Below are positions 8,991 to 17,210 of a stretch of 64,000 bases of DNA, piece by piece (position 1 is the stretch's first letter; each line of letters opens with the position of its first letter). The stretch spans positions 124,001 to 188,000 of the forward strand of contig NZ_JAGEMO020000023.1 of the NCBI RefSeq assembly GCF_017921975.2, given 5' to 3'. This DNA is from Hymenobacter terricola. GTDB lineage: Bacteria > Bacteroidota > Bacteroidia > Cytophagales > Hymenobacteraceae. The position numbers and the translations under genes are program-made. The notes below the pieces were generated by a model, which saw only the letters and a program-made list of their open reading frames with translations, was not told where the DNA came from and ran no database searches.

Positions 8991-10142
8991 ATGGATAGGA
9001 TACAGATGAGTCCCACCGTTAGCCGTTTTCGCTTCGTCGGAATATTGACGGTAGTTGCCGTATACCTGCTGATTTTAGTTGGTGGAGTGGTGCGTAGCAC
9101 TGGCAGCGGCATGGGTTGTCCTGATTGGCCCAAATGTTTCGGGAGTTGGATACCGCCCACGGAGGCAAGCCAATTGCCGGCTAACTACAAAGAAGTTTAT
9201 ACGGCTCAGCGAGTTGCCAAAAATCAGAAGCTAGCCCGCACATTGCAGAGAATGGGATTCGCGCAGGTGGCCGGAAGCATTTTTGCCCACCCCACGCAAT
9301 ACATCGAAACGGATTTTAATCCCGTAAAAACCTGGATTGAATACGTCAACCGCTTGTTAGGGGCGTTGATTGGCGTCTTTGTGTTCCTGACCGTTTTGTT
9401 TGCCTGGCCATATTGGCAGAAGGACCGGGCGGTATTCTGGCTGGCACTTGCCTCTTTCCTGCTCACGGGCATACAAGGGTATTTGGGGTCGCTGGTGGTA
9501 TCGACTAACTTGCTGCCCGTAATGGTGACTATTCACATGGCGCTGGCCCTGCTGATAGTTGCGTTATTGCTCTACGCAGTAGACCGGGCGCGGTGGGGGA
9601 GAAGGCAAATAGGGGCAGATGTAGTAAATAGACTCAAGAAACCAAGTTCGGGCATATTCGCTGGGGCAGGAAGGCCAAGTATTGGACTGCAGGTCTGGCA
9701 ATGGGCGGTGCTTTTACTCACGTTCTGGCAAATTGTGTTGGGTACCCAAGTGCGGGAGCAAGTGGATGTCGTATCGGCGGCGGCAGGTTACCTGGACCGG
9801 GGCGCTTGGGTGGCTAAGTTGGGCGGCGTATTCAGTATTCACCGCACCGTTTCGGCGGCAGTATTGCTTCTTAACGTCTACGTGGGCTATGAGCTGTGGC
9901 AGCTGGCGCAGCCGCGCCTCCGGCAGCTGGTAGCCGCAACGCTGGGAATTATTGGGTTAGAAATTCTGGCGGGTATCGTGCTGGCTTCGTTCGCGCTGCC
10001 GGCTGCGGTGCAGCCCATACATCTCACCCTGGCTACTATTTTGTTTGGCGTGCAGTTTTTGACGCTGCTGACAGTGGCCCGTGCCCGAAAAAGCCCGGAA
10101 ACAATTGCGCCCACAGATGCCGCCCGGCAGGTTGTTGCGTAA
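8991..10142 (+). CDS. ctaA: Heme A synthase (COX15/CtaA)
   Basis: A 383-residue membrane protein of the COX15/CtaA family that converts heme O to heme A. Eight helices can be traced. The diagnostic first loop VVRSTGSGMGCPDWPKCFG carries conserved cysteines, and heme-ligand histidines appear in TIHMALAL, SIHRTVSAA and PIHLTLATI. The ATG at 8991 is preferred to the TTG at 8982; 9006 (MSPTVSR) is also possible. The partner ctaB starts 45 bp downstream, so heme O and heme A synthesis are co-located with the oxidase they serve. Confidence 0.95.
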   Translation: MDRIQMSPTVSRFRFVGILTVVAVYLLILVGGVVRSTGSGMGCPDWPKCFGSWIPPTEASQLPANYKEVYTAQRVAKNQKLARTLQRMGFAQVAGSIFAHPTQYIETDFNPVKTWIEYVNRLLGALIGVFVFLTVLFAWPYWQKDRAVFWLALASFLLTGIQGYLGSLVVSTNLLPVMVTIHMALALLIVALLLYAVDRARWGRRQIGADVVNRLKKPSSGIFAGAGRPSIGLQVWQWAVLLLTFWQIVLGTQVREQVDVVSAAAGYLDRGAWVAKLGGVFSIHRTVSAAVLLLNVYVGYELWQLAQPRLRQLVAATLGIIGLEILAGIVLASFALPAAVQPIHLTLATILFGVQFLTLLTVARARKSPETIAPTDAARQVVA

Positions 10143-10187
10143 CTTTGCGGCCCCGTTTGGCTGAGGCTGGATAAGCTGCGTCAGACG

Positions 10188-11060
10188 ATGAAATTATTCC
10201 CCCTGTTAATGGTTAAGGCCCGCGCCTATTTTCAGCTGCTCAAATTCCGGCTTTCGCTCACGGTGGCGTTTTCCAGCGCTATTGGGTATATGCTGGGGGC
10301 TCACGAGTTTAGCTGGAGCCGCGCGTTGCTGGTTATGCTGGGTGGCTTGCTGGTAACGGGTTCGGCCAACATCATCAACCAGATTCACGAGCGGGAACTG
10401 GACAAGCTGATGACCCGTACGGCCAAGCGGCCGCTGCCATTGGGCATCATTTCGCCTGCCGAGGGATGGGTGTTTTGCGTATTGCTGGGCGCGGCCGGGC
10501 TGGGCCTACTGGCGTATTTCTTCAACCCACTCACGGCTGCGCTCTCGTTGCTTTCGCTCATTCTGTACGGCTTTATCTACACGCCGCTCAAAACTATTTC
10601 GCCCATCTGCGTGGCCGTAGGTGCCATTCCGGGCGGCTTACCGCCGCTTATTGGCTGGGTGGCGGCTACTGGTTACATCGGCGTAGAAGCCTGGGTGCTT
10701 TTTGGCATTCAGTTCATGTGGCAGTTTCCTCACTTCTGGGCCATTGCCTGGGTGGCAGATGAGGATTACAAACGGGCGGGATTCAAGATGCTGCCTTCCC
10801 CCGGCAACCGCGACTTACGCACGGCATTTCAGATAATGACCTACACGCTGCTGCTAATTCCGCTGAGTCTGCTGCCGTTGGAGTTCAATATTTCTGGTCG
10901 AATATCAGCGCTGGTGGCAGTAGTGTGCGGAGTATTATTCCTCCTGCTCACCGTGCAGCTCATGCGCACGCAGTCGCGTAAGGCGGCGTTACGTATCATG
11001 TTTGCCTCTTTCCTGTATTTGCCCATCGTACAAATTGCGCTGGTTCTGGACAAAATATAG
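10188..11060 (+). CDS. ctaB: Heme O synthase (protoheme IX farnesyltransferase)
   Basis: A 290-residue UbiA-family prenyltransferase that adds a farnesyl group to heme B. Around residues 60-85 is the polyprenyl-diphosphate binding region NQIHERELDKLMTRTAKRPL, with the usual acidic/Arg pattern, and a second region WAIAWVADEDYKRAGFKML lies near residue 185. Eight to nine helices are visible. It precedes the subunit III genes by about 95 bp. The spacer contains weak repeats of TTAGTT type and no clear terminator. Confidence 0.95.
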   Translation: MKLFPLLMVKARAYFQLLKFRLSLTVAFSSAIGYMLGAHEFSWSRALLVMLGGLLVTGSANIINQIHERELDKLMTRTAKRPLPLGIISPAEGWVFCVLLGAAGLGLLAYFFNPLTAALSLLSLILYGFIYTPLKTISPICVAVGAIPGGLPPLIGWVAATGYIGVEAWVLFGIQFMWQFPHFWAIAWVADEDYKRAGFKMLPSPGNRDLRTAFQIMTYTLLLIPLSLLPLEFNISGRISALVAVVCGVLFLLLTVQLMRTQSRKAALRIMFASFLYLPIVQIALVLDKI

Positions 11061-11156
11061 CTGTCAGTTGTTAGTTATGTATTACCAGGCTTGGAAGATT
11101 ATCTAGCTTGGTGGCCCTCATCTAGCAACCGATAACGACCAACTAATCACTAGACT

Positions 11157-11744
11157 ATGAACCCTTCCGAAGTTTTATCCGAAAAGGAAGTTGGACTTGG
11201 CTGGCACCCAAAGCGTGTGCTGCTCATCCTGCTCATTTTTAGCATTGTAATGATGTTTGCGGCTTTTACCAGCGGCTACATTGTGCGGCGCGATGAAGGC
11301 AACTGGCGCGAGTTCGACCTGCCGGCTTCGCTGCTGATAAATTCCATCATCATCGCCCTGAGCAGTGCCAGCATGCAGTGGGCATATTTTTCGGCCCGGA
11401 AAGATGAAATAGGCCGCGTAAAGATTGGACTGGCCATCACGCTGGTGCTGGGTTTATCCTTCTTAGTGGGTCAATACCACAGCTTTGGTGATTTGGTGGC
11501 TGGCAATACCTACTTTGGTGGTGCCGATGCCAATCCTTCCGGTTCATTCGTATATGTACTCATGGGCGTGCACGCTTTTCACTTGGTTACTGGGCTTATT
11601 TTTCTGGCCGTAGTCCTGTCTAGGGCCCTTAATTATCAAGTGCATTCGCGGGCGCTGCTCTCCATCGGCAACGCTACCTTATACTGGCACTTCCTGGGCG
11701 GGCTTTGGCTGTACCTGTATTTGTTCTTACTTTTGAACCACTAA
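11157..11744 (+). CDS. Cytochrome c oxidase subunit III-like protein
   Basis: A 195-residue, five-helix member of the subunit III family. Hallmarks are SGYIVRRDEGNWREFDLP in the first loop, a helix with GVHAFHLVTGLIFL and the closing helix NATLYWHFLGGLWLYLYLFLL. It is followed 21 bp later by a second, longer subunit III gene. Two tandem subunit III genes are common in Bacteroidota oxidase operons; here both have complete frames, so they probably contribute two different polypeptides rather than being a broken pair. Confidence 0.9.
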   Translation: MNPSEVLSEKEVGLGWHPKRVLLILLIFSIVMMFAAFTSGYIVRRDEGNWREFDLPASLLINSIIIALSSASMQWAYFSARKDEIGRVKIGLAITLVLGLSFLVGQYHSFGDLVAGNTYFGGADANPSGSFVYVLMGVHAFHLVTGLIFLAVVLSRALNYQVHSRALLSIGNATLYWHFLGGLWLYLYLFLLLNH

Positions 11745-11765
11745 AACGACGTTACGCTGTCCGCT

Positions 11766-12539
11766 ATGGCCCAACCGACCACTTTGCAGCCGCCCGCTGC
11801 TTCCGCTACCCACGACGCCCCGCGCACCGGCAACTGGGACGGCGGCAACGAACCTTTCAAGGCGAGCTACGGCAAGCTGATGATGTGGTTTTTTCTGCTG
11901 TCTGACGCATTCACCTTCGCTGCCTTCCTCACTACTTATGGCATGATTCGCCACAAGCACGAAGTGTTTACCGGCGAAGCCAAGGACTTTGTGTTCAGCA
12001 CGCGCTGGTGGCCGATTCCGGACCACGTCTTCAATGCCTTCCCTGGCATGGGCCACGCCAACGTGCCGCTGGGTTTCGTGGCCTTGATGACCATGATTTT
12101 GATTTTGAGCTCGGTAACGATGGTGCTGGCCGTCGAAGCCGGCCACCGCATGGACAAAGCTGACGTACAGAAATGGCTGCTTTGGACCATCCTGTTCGGT
12201 ACGACGTTCCTGGCCAGCCAGGCGTGGGAGTGGAGTCACTTCATCGGTGGCCATGTAGAGGGCACTGTTATGGCAGATGGTACCGTATTCCACGGCGCCA
12301 ATCTGCAAATGAACCAGTACGGACCGGTGCTTTTCGCCGACCTGTTCTTCTTTATTACGGGGTTCCACGGCACCCACGTATTCTCGGGCGTCTGCCTGCT
12401 GATTTGGTGCTTCATCGCCACCACCAATGGCACGTTTCAAAAGCGCGGCCACTACGAAATGATTGAAAAAATCGGCCTATACTGGCACTTTGTAGATTTG
12501 GTATGGGTGTTCGTATTCACGTTCTTCTACCTTGTTTAA
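11766..12539 (+). CDS. coxC: Cytochrome c oxidase subunit III
   Basis: A 257-residue subunit III. After a polar N-terminus (residues 1-35) come about six helices, with EAGHRMDKADVQKWLLWTI, ASQAWEWSHFI, GFHGTHVFSGVCLL and the final LYWHFVDLVWVFVFTFFYLV, all typical of the family. Compared with the preceding subunit III-like protein it has an extended loop holding VMADGTVFHGANLQMNQYGP. It stabilises subunit I and the proton-uptake route. It lies within the ctaA-ctaB-III-III-IV run. Confidence 0.94.
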   Translation: MAQPTTLQPPAASATHDAPRTGNWDGGNEPFKASYGKLMMWFFLLSDAFTFAAFLTTYGMIRHKHEVFTGEAKDFVFSTRWWPIPDHVFNAFPGMGHANVPLGFVALMTMILILSSVTMVLAVEAGHRMDKADVQKWLLWTILFGTTFLASQAWEWSHFIGGHVEGTVMADGTVFHGANLQMNQYGPVLFADLFFFITGFHGTHVFSGVCLLIWCFIATTNGTFQKRGHYEMIEKIGLYWHFVDLVWVFVFTFFYLV

Positions 12540-12544
12540 GCAGT

Positions 12545-12614
12545 GAATGAGCGAAAGGACGGCTGAGCGAATCAGAAATCCCCAGTTATCCCAATCGGTT
12601 AAAATCACTCATTC
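12545..12614. repeat. Imperfect inverted repeat in the coxC-coxD spacer
   Basis: GAATGAGCGA (12545-12554) and TCACTCATTC (12605-12614) are complementary at 9 of 10 positions and bracket the 98-bp spacer. It resembles in layout the inverted repeat before coxB, though the sequence differs. No function can be assigned. Confidence 0.45.
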
Positions 12615-12637
12615 CCTCAACAATTCATTTACAGATT

Positions 12638-12982
12638 ATGTCTTCTCCCGCAGCTCCTGAACACGCACTGGCACCTGGCGAAATTGCCAAGCCGAACACC
12701 GCCTGGATTTGGCGAGTATTCGGTATTCTGGTTGGTATTACGGGCGTCGAGTTTGTGTTTGTGTTTCTGATGCACCCAAGCACCCTGCGCAACAGCATTT
12801 TTATTGTGCTCACCATCCTGAAAGCCTTCTTCATCGTAGGCGAATTCATGCACCTCAAGCATGAAACCAAGGGCCTGATTTGGACCATTTTGGTGCCGGT
12901 AGCGCTGCTGATATGGCTGTTGGTTGCGCTGATTACCGAAGGCTCGTTCATCGGCGAAGTGCTGGAAAATATGTTTAAATAG
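12638..12982 (+). CDS. coxD: Cytochrome c oxidase subunit IV family protein
   Basis: A 114-residue protein with a short polar N-terminus and three hydrophobic segments (about residues 25-45, 50-70 and 80-105). The central EFMHLKHETKGLIWTILVP region is typical of the prokaryotic cytochrome c oxidase subunit IV family (CyoD-like). It is a small accessory membrane subunit. The next gene starts 3 bp after its stop, so the two are almost certainly cotranscribed. Confidence 0.9.
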   Translation: MSSPAAPEHALAPGEIAKPNTAWIWRVFGILVGITGVEFVFVFLMHPSTLRNSIFIVLTILKAFFIVGEFMHLKHETKGLIWTILVPVALLIWLLVALITEGSFIGEVLENMFK

Positions 12983-12985
12983 CGG

Positions 12986-13660
12986 ATGCGGCCCCGCCAA
13001 ACCCTCTTGCTGGGGCTGCTGCTATTGGTGCCGGTACTGGCCTATTTGTTCCTGTTCCGCTTCGGCTCCAACCGTTACGCGCTGCCAACTTACCTACCCG
13101 ACCGCGTGGATTCCACGCAGGTTGGCGGGGAGTGGCAGCGCGATACTGTTTTCCACCAAATTGCACCGTTCCGATTGCCCGCTTCTACTGGCCGCAGGGT
13201 GAGCAGCCAGGAATTGGGACAGGGGCTTTATATTGCCCAGTTTTACGGCACTGATGCTGCTAGTGCGTTGGTTAGTCGACAACTATTGCGGGTGCAGGAA
13301 AAATTCCGGCACGAGCCCCTGGTGCGGCTGGTTACGTTCGTGCTGAATTCGGATTCCGGGCATGCCGTTCCGCTCACTCGCTTAGCCGAACGGTATGGCA
13401 CCATTGCAGGCAAATGGTTTTTCCTCGCCGGTCCCGCTGATACCCTCACCCGACTAACCACGCGTGAGTTCCGCCTGATGGCTGACCCCAAGCGCTTGCC
13501 CGGTGCCGGGTACACCGCCAACATCCCGGCCGGCCGGCTGTTATTGATTGACAACCAGCGCCGCGTACGCGGTATCTACGACGGTACCGATGGACGCGAA
13601 ATTGACCGATTACTCACGGAAATCACCGTGCAGCTCTACGATTATGAACACCCCCACTGA
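12986..13660 (+). CDS. Sco1/SenC-like thioredoxin-fold protein without copper ligands
   Basis: A 224-residue protein with an N-terminal membrane anchor (residues 5-25) and a periplasmic domain with the Sco1 layout, including IAQFYGT at the position of the active-site loop and GRLLLIDNQRRVRGIYDGTD near the C-terminus. In Sco proteins the loop carries CxxxC and a later His completes the CuA-delivery site. This protein has no cysteine at all and no His before RLLLID. It sits exactly where Bacteroidota keep a Sco gene, overlapping DUF420 by 17 bp. It is therefore either a divergent scaffold or chaperone, or a paralogue that lost copper binding. The fold assignment is by pattern only. Confidence 0.7.
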   Translation: MRPRQTLLLGLLLLVPVLAYLFLFRFGSNRYALPTYLPDRVDSTQVGGEWQRDTVFHQIAPFRLPASTGRRVSSQELGQGLYIAQFYGTDAASALVSRQLLRVQEKFRHEPLVRLVTFVLNSDSGHAVPLTRLAERYGTIAGKWFFLAGPADTLTRLTTREFRLMADPKRLPGAGYTANIPAGRLLLIDNQRRVRGIYDGTDGREIDRLLTEITVQLYDYEHPH

Positions 13661-14213
13661 ACAACTGCACTCCCCGGTGCTGGCTCCCGGCGACTATACC
13701 CGCTACAAAATCATCCTGGGTACACTGGGGGTGGTAGTGCCGCTGCTGGTGGCCGTCTTGTTTTCGTTTCCAAACTTGTTCCGCATCCCGGGCGCGGAGG
13801 TGAAGTTTTTGCCAGCTGTAAATGCGGTGCTTAACTCGCTGACGGCTATTTGCCTGCTGCTGGGTTACTACTTCATTCGCCAAAAACAGGTGCTCCGGCA
13901 CCGGGCCATGATGGGCACGGCTTTCGCTTTGGGTGGGTTATTTCTGCTTTCGTACGTGGCTTACCACTCGCAGGTAGCAAGCACGCATTTTGGAGGGGTA
14001 GGGGCGATTAGGGCGGTGTACTTTTTTCTGCTGCTCACGCACATCAGTCTGGCAGTGGTGACCGTGGCTTCGGTGCTTTTTACGCTGTATTTCGCTTTGA
14101 CGGGGCAGTATACTAAGCACAAGGCGATTGCCCGGTGGACATTTCCGGTGTGGCTGTATGTATCGGTAACGGGGGTTGTCGTTTATTTTATGATTTCGCC
14201 GTATTACACGTAA
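13644..14213 (+). CDS. DUF420 membrane protein
   Basis: A 189-residue protein with five or six helices and conserved His positions in SYVAYHSQVASTHFGG, LTHISLAVVTVA and YTKHKAIARWTFPVWLYVSVTGVVVY. This matches DUF420 (YozB/CtaM-like), whose B. subtilis member helps mature the heme A oxidase. The ATG at 13644 lies inside the end of the Sco-like gene; an upstream in-frame start at 13548 would mostly read the other gene out of frame and is rejected. Role as an oxidase assembly factor is inferred from family and position. Confidence 0.88.
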   Translation: MNTPTEQLHSPVLAPGDYTRYKIILGTLGVVVPLLVAVLFSFPNLFRIPGAEVKFLPAVNAVLNSLTAICLLLGYYFIRQKQVLRHRAMMGTAFALGGLFLLSYVAYHSQVASTHFGGVGAIRAVYFFLLLTHISLAVVTVASVLFTLYFALTGQYTKHKAIARWTFPVWLYVSVTGVVVYFMISPYYT

Positions 14214-14275
14214 GGTCCGTTTATAAGTAGATTGATTATAAGAAACTTTGCTTCAACCCCAGCGTTTTAGTACCT

Positions 14276-14530
14276 ATGAAAAAGACCCTTTTTGCCGCAA
14301 CGTTCGCCCTGCTTCTGGGCATAATGCTGAGCTTGGCGCCGCTGGCGGTTCGGGCGCAGTGCGTGATGTGTAAGGCCCAAGTGGAAGCCGCCAAACAGGA
14401 GAATGACGACTACGACGTGGCTGGCCTGAACAGGGGCATTGTGTATATGATGACCGTGCCGTACATTCTGATTGGTGCGGTGGGCTATTTCTGGTACCGG
14501 CGCACGCACCCCAAGGCTGCCAAAGCCTAG
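14276..14530 (+). CDS. Small CxxC membrane protein of the cox cluster
   Basis: An 84-residue protein with a signal peptide or first helix (residues 4-27), then CVMCKAQVEAAKQEN, a polar stretch, and a second helix (GIVYMMTVPYILIGAVGYFWY) ending in a basic tail. Small proteins of this shape are found beside oxidase genes in Bacteroidota, but no function is established to my knowledge. The CxxC on the periplasmic side would suit metal or thiol chemistry. Its stop overlaps the next start by one base (TAGTG). Confidence 0.75.
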   Translation: MKKTLFAATFALLLGIMLSLAPLAVRAQCVMCKAQVEAAKQENDDYDVAGLNRGIVYMMTVPYILIGAVGYFWYRRTHPKAAKA

Positions 14531-14928
14531 TGGGCCAGCCCACCACGGCTATCCAGTCAACTGGTTCGGCGTTGTTGCATCTGCGGTGCCCGCGGTGCCA
14601 CACGGGCAAGCTTTTTACTCATCCAGCCTTGAGTACCAGCTTTATGGATATGCCGTTGGCTTGTCCGATATGTCGGCAAACGTATGAGCCGGAACCGGGC
14701 TTTTACTACGGGGCCATGTACATCAGCTCAGGTTTTTCGACGGGCATTTTGCTGGCCATTGGTTTTTTGCTGTTTTACCTGGCGCACGACCCGCCGCTTT
14801 GGGTGTATATCACCACGGTGGCCGCGGCAGTACTCGCCGTGACGCCGCTGCTGTTCCGGTATTCCCGGGCCGTGATGCTCTACGGTTTTGGTGGGGCCGG
14901 CTTTGATCCCCGCTACGCAACGCATTAG
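14530..14928 (+). CDS. DUF983 zinc-ribbon membrane protein
   Basis: A 132-residue protein starting with GTG at the stop of the upstream gene. Two cysteine pairs, CPRCHTGKLF and CPICRQTYEP, form a putative zinc ribbon in the first ~55 residues, followed by two helices (FSTGILLAIGFLLFYLA and YITTVAAAVLAVTPLLF). This is the DUF983 layout, of unknown function and often near oxidase assembly genes. It is the last clear gene of the respiratory block. Confidence 0.85.
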   Translation: MGQPTTAIQSTGSALLHLRCPRCHTGKLFTHPALSTSFMDMPLACPICRQTYEPEPGFYYGAMYISSGFSTGILLAIGFLLFYLAHDPPLWVYITTVAAAVLAVTPLLFRYSRAVMLYGFGGAGFDPRYATH

Positions 14929-15543
14929 GAGGATTTGTCTCAATAAGTCACGTCTTGTAGTTAACAAGAGCCACTGATTAACGAGATAACCAACCGAAAT
15001 GCGTTTATACGGCAGAAGCTGCCTTTCATTCAAAACTGCCTTAGCAGCGTTAAAACGCCCGTATTTTGAGATACCCCGCCCAGCAAAGAGTACTTGGATT
15101 GTCCTACCGATAGTTTCTGTTCTTACTATTGCGCTACCCCTTTGTACGCGCATGGTTCGGAACTGGCCCGGGGCGGGGGGCAACGGCCCTTCCCGCCGCG
15201 GCGGCACCAGGACCAGGTACTGGCCCACCGGCAGGCCCTTCCGCTCGCCGAAGACCGCGCCCGGCACGCCTGGTTTGTGCGGCACTGGGACGGGGCCGGG
15301 TGCTGGGCACTGGCCCGGCCATTGGACCCGGCCACTGGTCCCAATCCGCGCCGGGACGTTGTGCGCACGGCCACCTACGAGGCCAGGGGGGACCTGGTCG
15401 GATTGCCAAAAACCACACCCGCCGCCGCCGATTGCTGACCGCTGGCGCCCGAATGACATCCGATCGGACCGCCCCGAGGAGACCCCGCCAGAGAGGCACC
15501 GGGCGAAGTGCGCTCCCGCGGAAGCGGGCTACCCCTGCCCCAC

Positions 15544-15584
15544 GGGCCCAATGGAAAGCCACGAGGGGGCCTTTCATTGGGCCC
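15544..15584. repeat. Hairpin in the GC-rich tract
   Basis: GGGCCCAATGGAAAG (15544-15558) pairs with CTTTCATTGGGCCC (15571-15584) with one bulged base and a 12-base loop. No T-run follows. Confidence 0.6.
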
Positions 15585-15637
15585 GGCGTTCTCCACAGAG
15601 GTACCACCGTCGTTTACGCATCCTTACTCGTTCAGCG

Positions 15638-15802
15638 AAACGGTCGTGGCTGTTGCAGAACTCCAAGGCCAGTACGAAACCAGCCACGTCTACCTTCGAA
15701 ACAGGGTAGAAGGCCACTAAAGGCCGGCTTTCTGCTTCCCACGGACCAGTATTGGTGGCCGGTACGCCCGAAAAAGGACTTCTGCAACAGCCACGACCGT
15801 TT
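15638..15802. mobile_element. MITE-like element with 23-bp perfect terminal inverted repeats
   Basis: The arm 15638-15660 (start AAACGGTCGTGGCTG) is the exact reverse complement of 15780-15802 (end CAGCCACGACCGTTT). After one mismatch, three more bases also pair. The 165-bp unit has no coding capacity, as expected of a MITE mobilised by a full-size transposon elsewhere. No clear target duplication was found. It could instead be a large transcribed hairpin. Confidence 0.6.
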
Positions 15803-15876
15803 TCCCGAACTAATACCTTCGTTCCCCCTCAAAGAGAGGAGTAGATTAGGGACTCAAGTACGAGCCCTGAGGCTGG

Positions 15877-16158
15877 TTAATGCTGTGAGGTATTGGCTGG
15901 CTTGGAACGAGGATGTACAGGCTGGGTGGAACCCCGACCTAGAAGTTTACCAAGCATGAGCAACGCAAGTACTGCTAGCCAGAGTGGGATAGTCCAGACC
16001 AGACAGATATAGAGTACGGCCGCAGAAACAAAAAGCAGAAAATCGCCTTCCATTCCACGGCCCTTCAGGCCACCCGAAAGGTAGAACAGCACGGTTGCCA
16101 AGAACAATGTGGTGCCCGCCACAATAGGATGATAAAAAAGGCATACTTTCCTAAGCAT
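15877..16158 (-). CDS. Hypothetical small membrane protein
   Basis: A 93-residue frame with two or three hydrophobic segments (PIVAGTTLFLATVLFYLSGG, and a long stretch FLLFVSAAVLYICLVWTIPL continuing through LLMLGKLL). The internal ATG at 16158 is preferred to one at 16224, which would run into the neighbouring IS end. No family is recognised. It lies between a MITE and a broken IS5 element, so it may be a relic; the membrane-like composition argues mildly for a real gene. Confidence 0.35.
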   Translation of the reverse strand: MLRKVCLFYHPIVAGTTLFLATVLFYLSGGLKGRGMEGDFLLFVSAAVLYICLVWTIPLWLAVLALLMLGKLLGRGSTQPVHPRSKPANTSQH

Positions 16159-16210
16159 AATTAAAGGTACGCCCTTGGTCCAGACTAAATGCAGTCGGCC
16201 AATTGCCTTA

Positions 16211-17019
16211 GGAGTTGTTCTCAATTAAGGTAAAGGGTGATAACCCGCAAGCAGATAAAGGCATCGAACGAGCGGTCCAGCTTATCGTAGCGTGTAGCGA
16301 TGCGTCTAAACTGTTTAAACCTGCTGAATGTCTGCTCAGTACGGTGCCGGTTTTCATAGGCTACCGGGGCAAAACGCGGCGGATTTTTGCGGCGCGGATT
16401 CGGTTTAATAACCGCATTTGCCCCGGCCTCGGCGATGAGCGCCCGCAAGGCATCGCTGTCATACGCCGCGTCGCCGACCACCTGCTGGGCCGGGGCCAGC
16501 CACTGGGCCAGCAGCCCGGCCCGCCTGGGGCGCGTCCCCATCTTGCCCCGCCTCATCCCCCACGACATGAATTTTGCTCGTGTTTCCACCCCGGCCACGC
16601 CCTACGGCTTGTTCGCCGTTTTTTTTTCGCGCCCGTGCCGTGCTGATGCACCCGGGTGCTGGTCGAATCCACTTGCCGCTGCCACTTGCCGCTGCCGCTG
16701 CCGGGAATGTGGAATCTTGCGATTGTTGCGTATCAGCCAGGCGGTTGTCAGCTCCCAGGTGCCCTTGTCCCGCCACCGGGCAAACCGTACGTACCCCCGG
16801 TGCCACTGGCCCAGGTGCACCGGTAGGTCCCGCCAAGCAACCCCGGTACGACCCAGCCACAGCACGGCCTCCACAAAGCCCCACGTATCAGCGGCGTCAC
16901 CCCACAACTCCCCGCTTGGCCGGGCAGTAGCGGCGATAACTCCGTCCACATCTCATCTGTCAATAACGTGCGGTCTGCATTCATCGCTAACGGACAAGCC
17001 GCTAATTGAGAACTGTTCC
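16211..17019 (-). mobile_element. Degenerate IS5-family (IS427-like) insertion sequence
   Basis: The ends form imperfect terminal inverted repeats: AGGAGTTGTTCTCAATTA at 16210-16227 against the complement of 17003-17020 (AGGAACAGTTCTCAATTA), 15 of 18 matching. A TA dinucleotide flanks both sides (16209-16210 and 17020-17021), consistent with a 2-bp target duplication. The ~809-bp length suits the IS427 subgroup. The transposase inside is broken. It has inserted into or next to a pyridine-nucleotide reductase fragment. Confidence 0.75.
16221..16984 (-). pseudogene. IS5-family transposase, multiply frameshifted
   Basis: Read from the minus strand, the N-terminus MNADRTLLTDEMWTELSPLL is in one frame, the middle WGFVEAVLWLGRTGVAWRDL in a second, a KKNGEQAVGRGRGG segment (normally near the first catalytic Asp) in a third, and the end VGDAAYDSDALRALIAEAG ... 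RHRTEQTFSRFKQFRRIATR in yet another ORF. IS427 elements can use one programmed frameshift, but three or more breaks and G/C-rich scrambling between residues ~30 and ~150 mean this copy is dead. The C-terminal DDE half is the best preserved part. Confidence 0.8.
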
Positions 17020-17023
17020 TAAA

Positions 17024-17194
17024 GGAATTGGCATTGAGACCGGGGTGCACCTGCTGCGCATCGAGCCGCAACCCGACGCGGAGGACGTGGTGGTGTACGA
17101 GGACAAGTACGGTGCCCAGCAAGGCATTTCGGCCTCGGCCATCCTCGTAGCCACGGGCCGCGAGCCGAACGTAGCGGGCCTGAAAGCTGGCTGC
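17024..17194 (+). pseudogene. Fragment of an FAD/NAD(P)-dependent disulfide-reductase-like gene
   Basis: 57 codons starting right after the IS5 end read GIGIETGVHLLRIEP, then a beta-strand region, then ISASAILVATGREPNVAGL. The ATGR-x-PN motif near the end of the NAD-binding domain is characteristic of mercuric/dihydrolipoyl-type reductases. Neither the FAD-binding N-terminus nor the dimerisation domain is present on either side of the IS, so this is a relic, not merely an interrupted gene. Confidence 0.65.
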
Positions 17195-17210
17195 CGCCGG
17201 CCGGAACCGC

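Larger units (their letters stand above)
14929..15876. other. Gene-poor, GC-rich decayed tract
   Basis: No convincing gene is seen. Positions ~15160-15600 are markedly G+C-rich with loosely repeated CACTGG/GGCCCGG words, open in several frames on both strands but without recognisable motifs. One plus-strand frame (15094-15438) contains protein-like text (HAWFVRHWDGAGCWALARPL) but matches no family I know. A hairpin and a MITE-like element lie within the tract. The likeliest reading is remnant mobile or foreign DNA. Confidence 0.5.

Noticed and set aside
14999-15709. Open frames of up to 236 codons in the GC-rich tract on both strands
   Set aside because: Several overlapping frames are open at once because stop codons are rare at high G+C; none shows a conserved motif or a normal residue balance.
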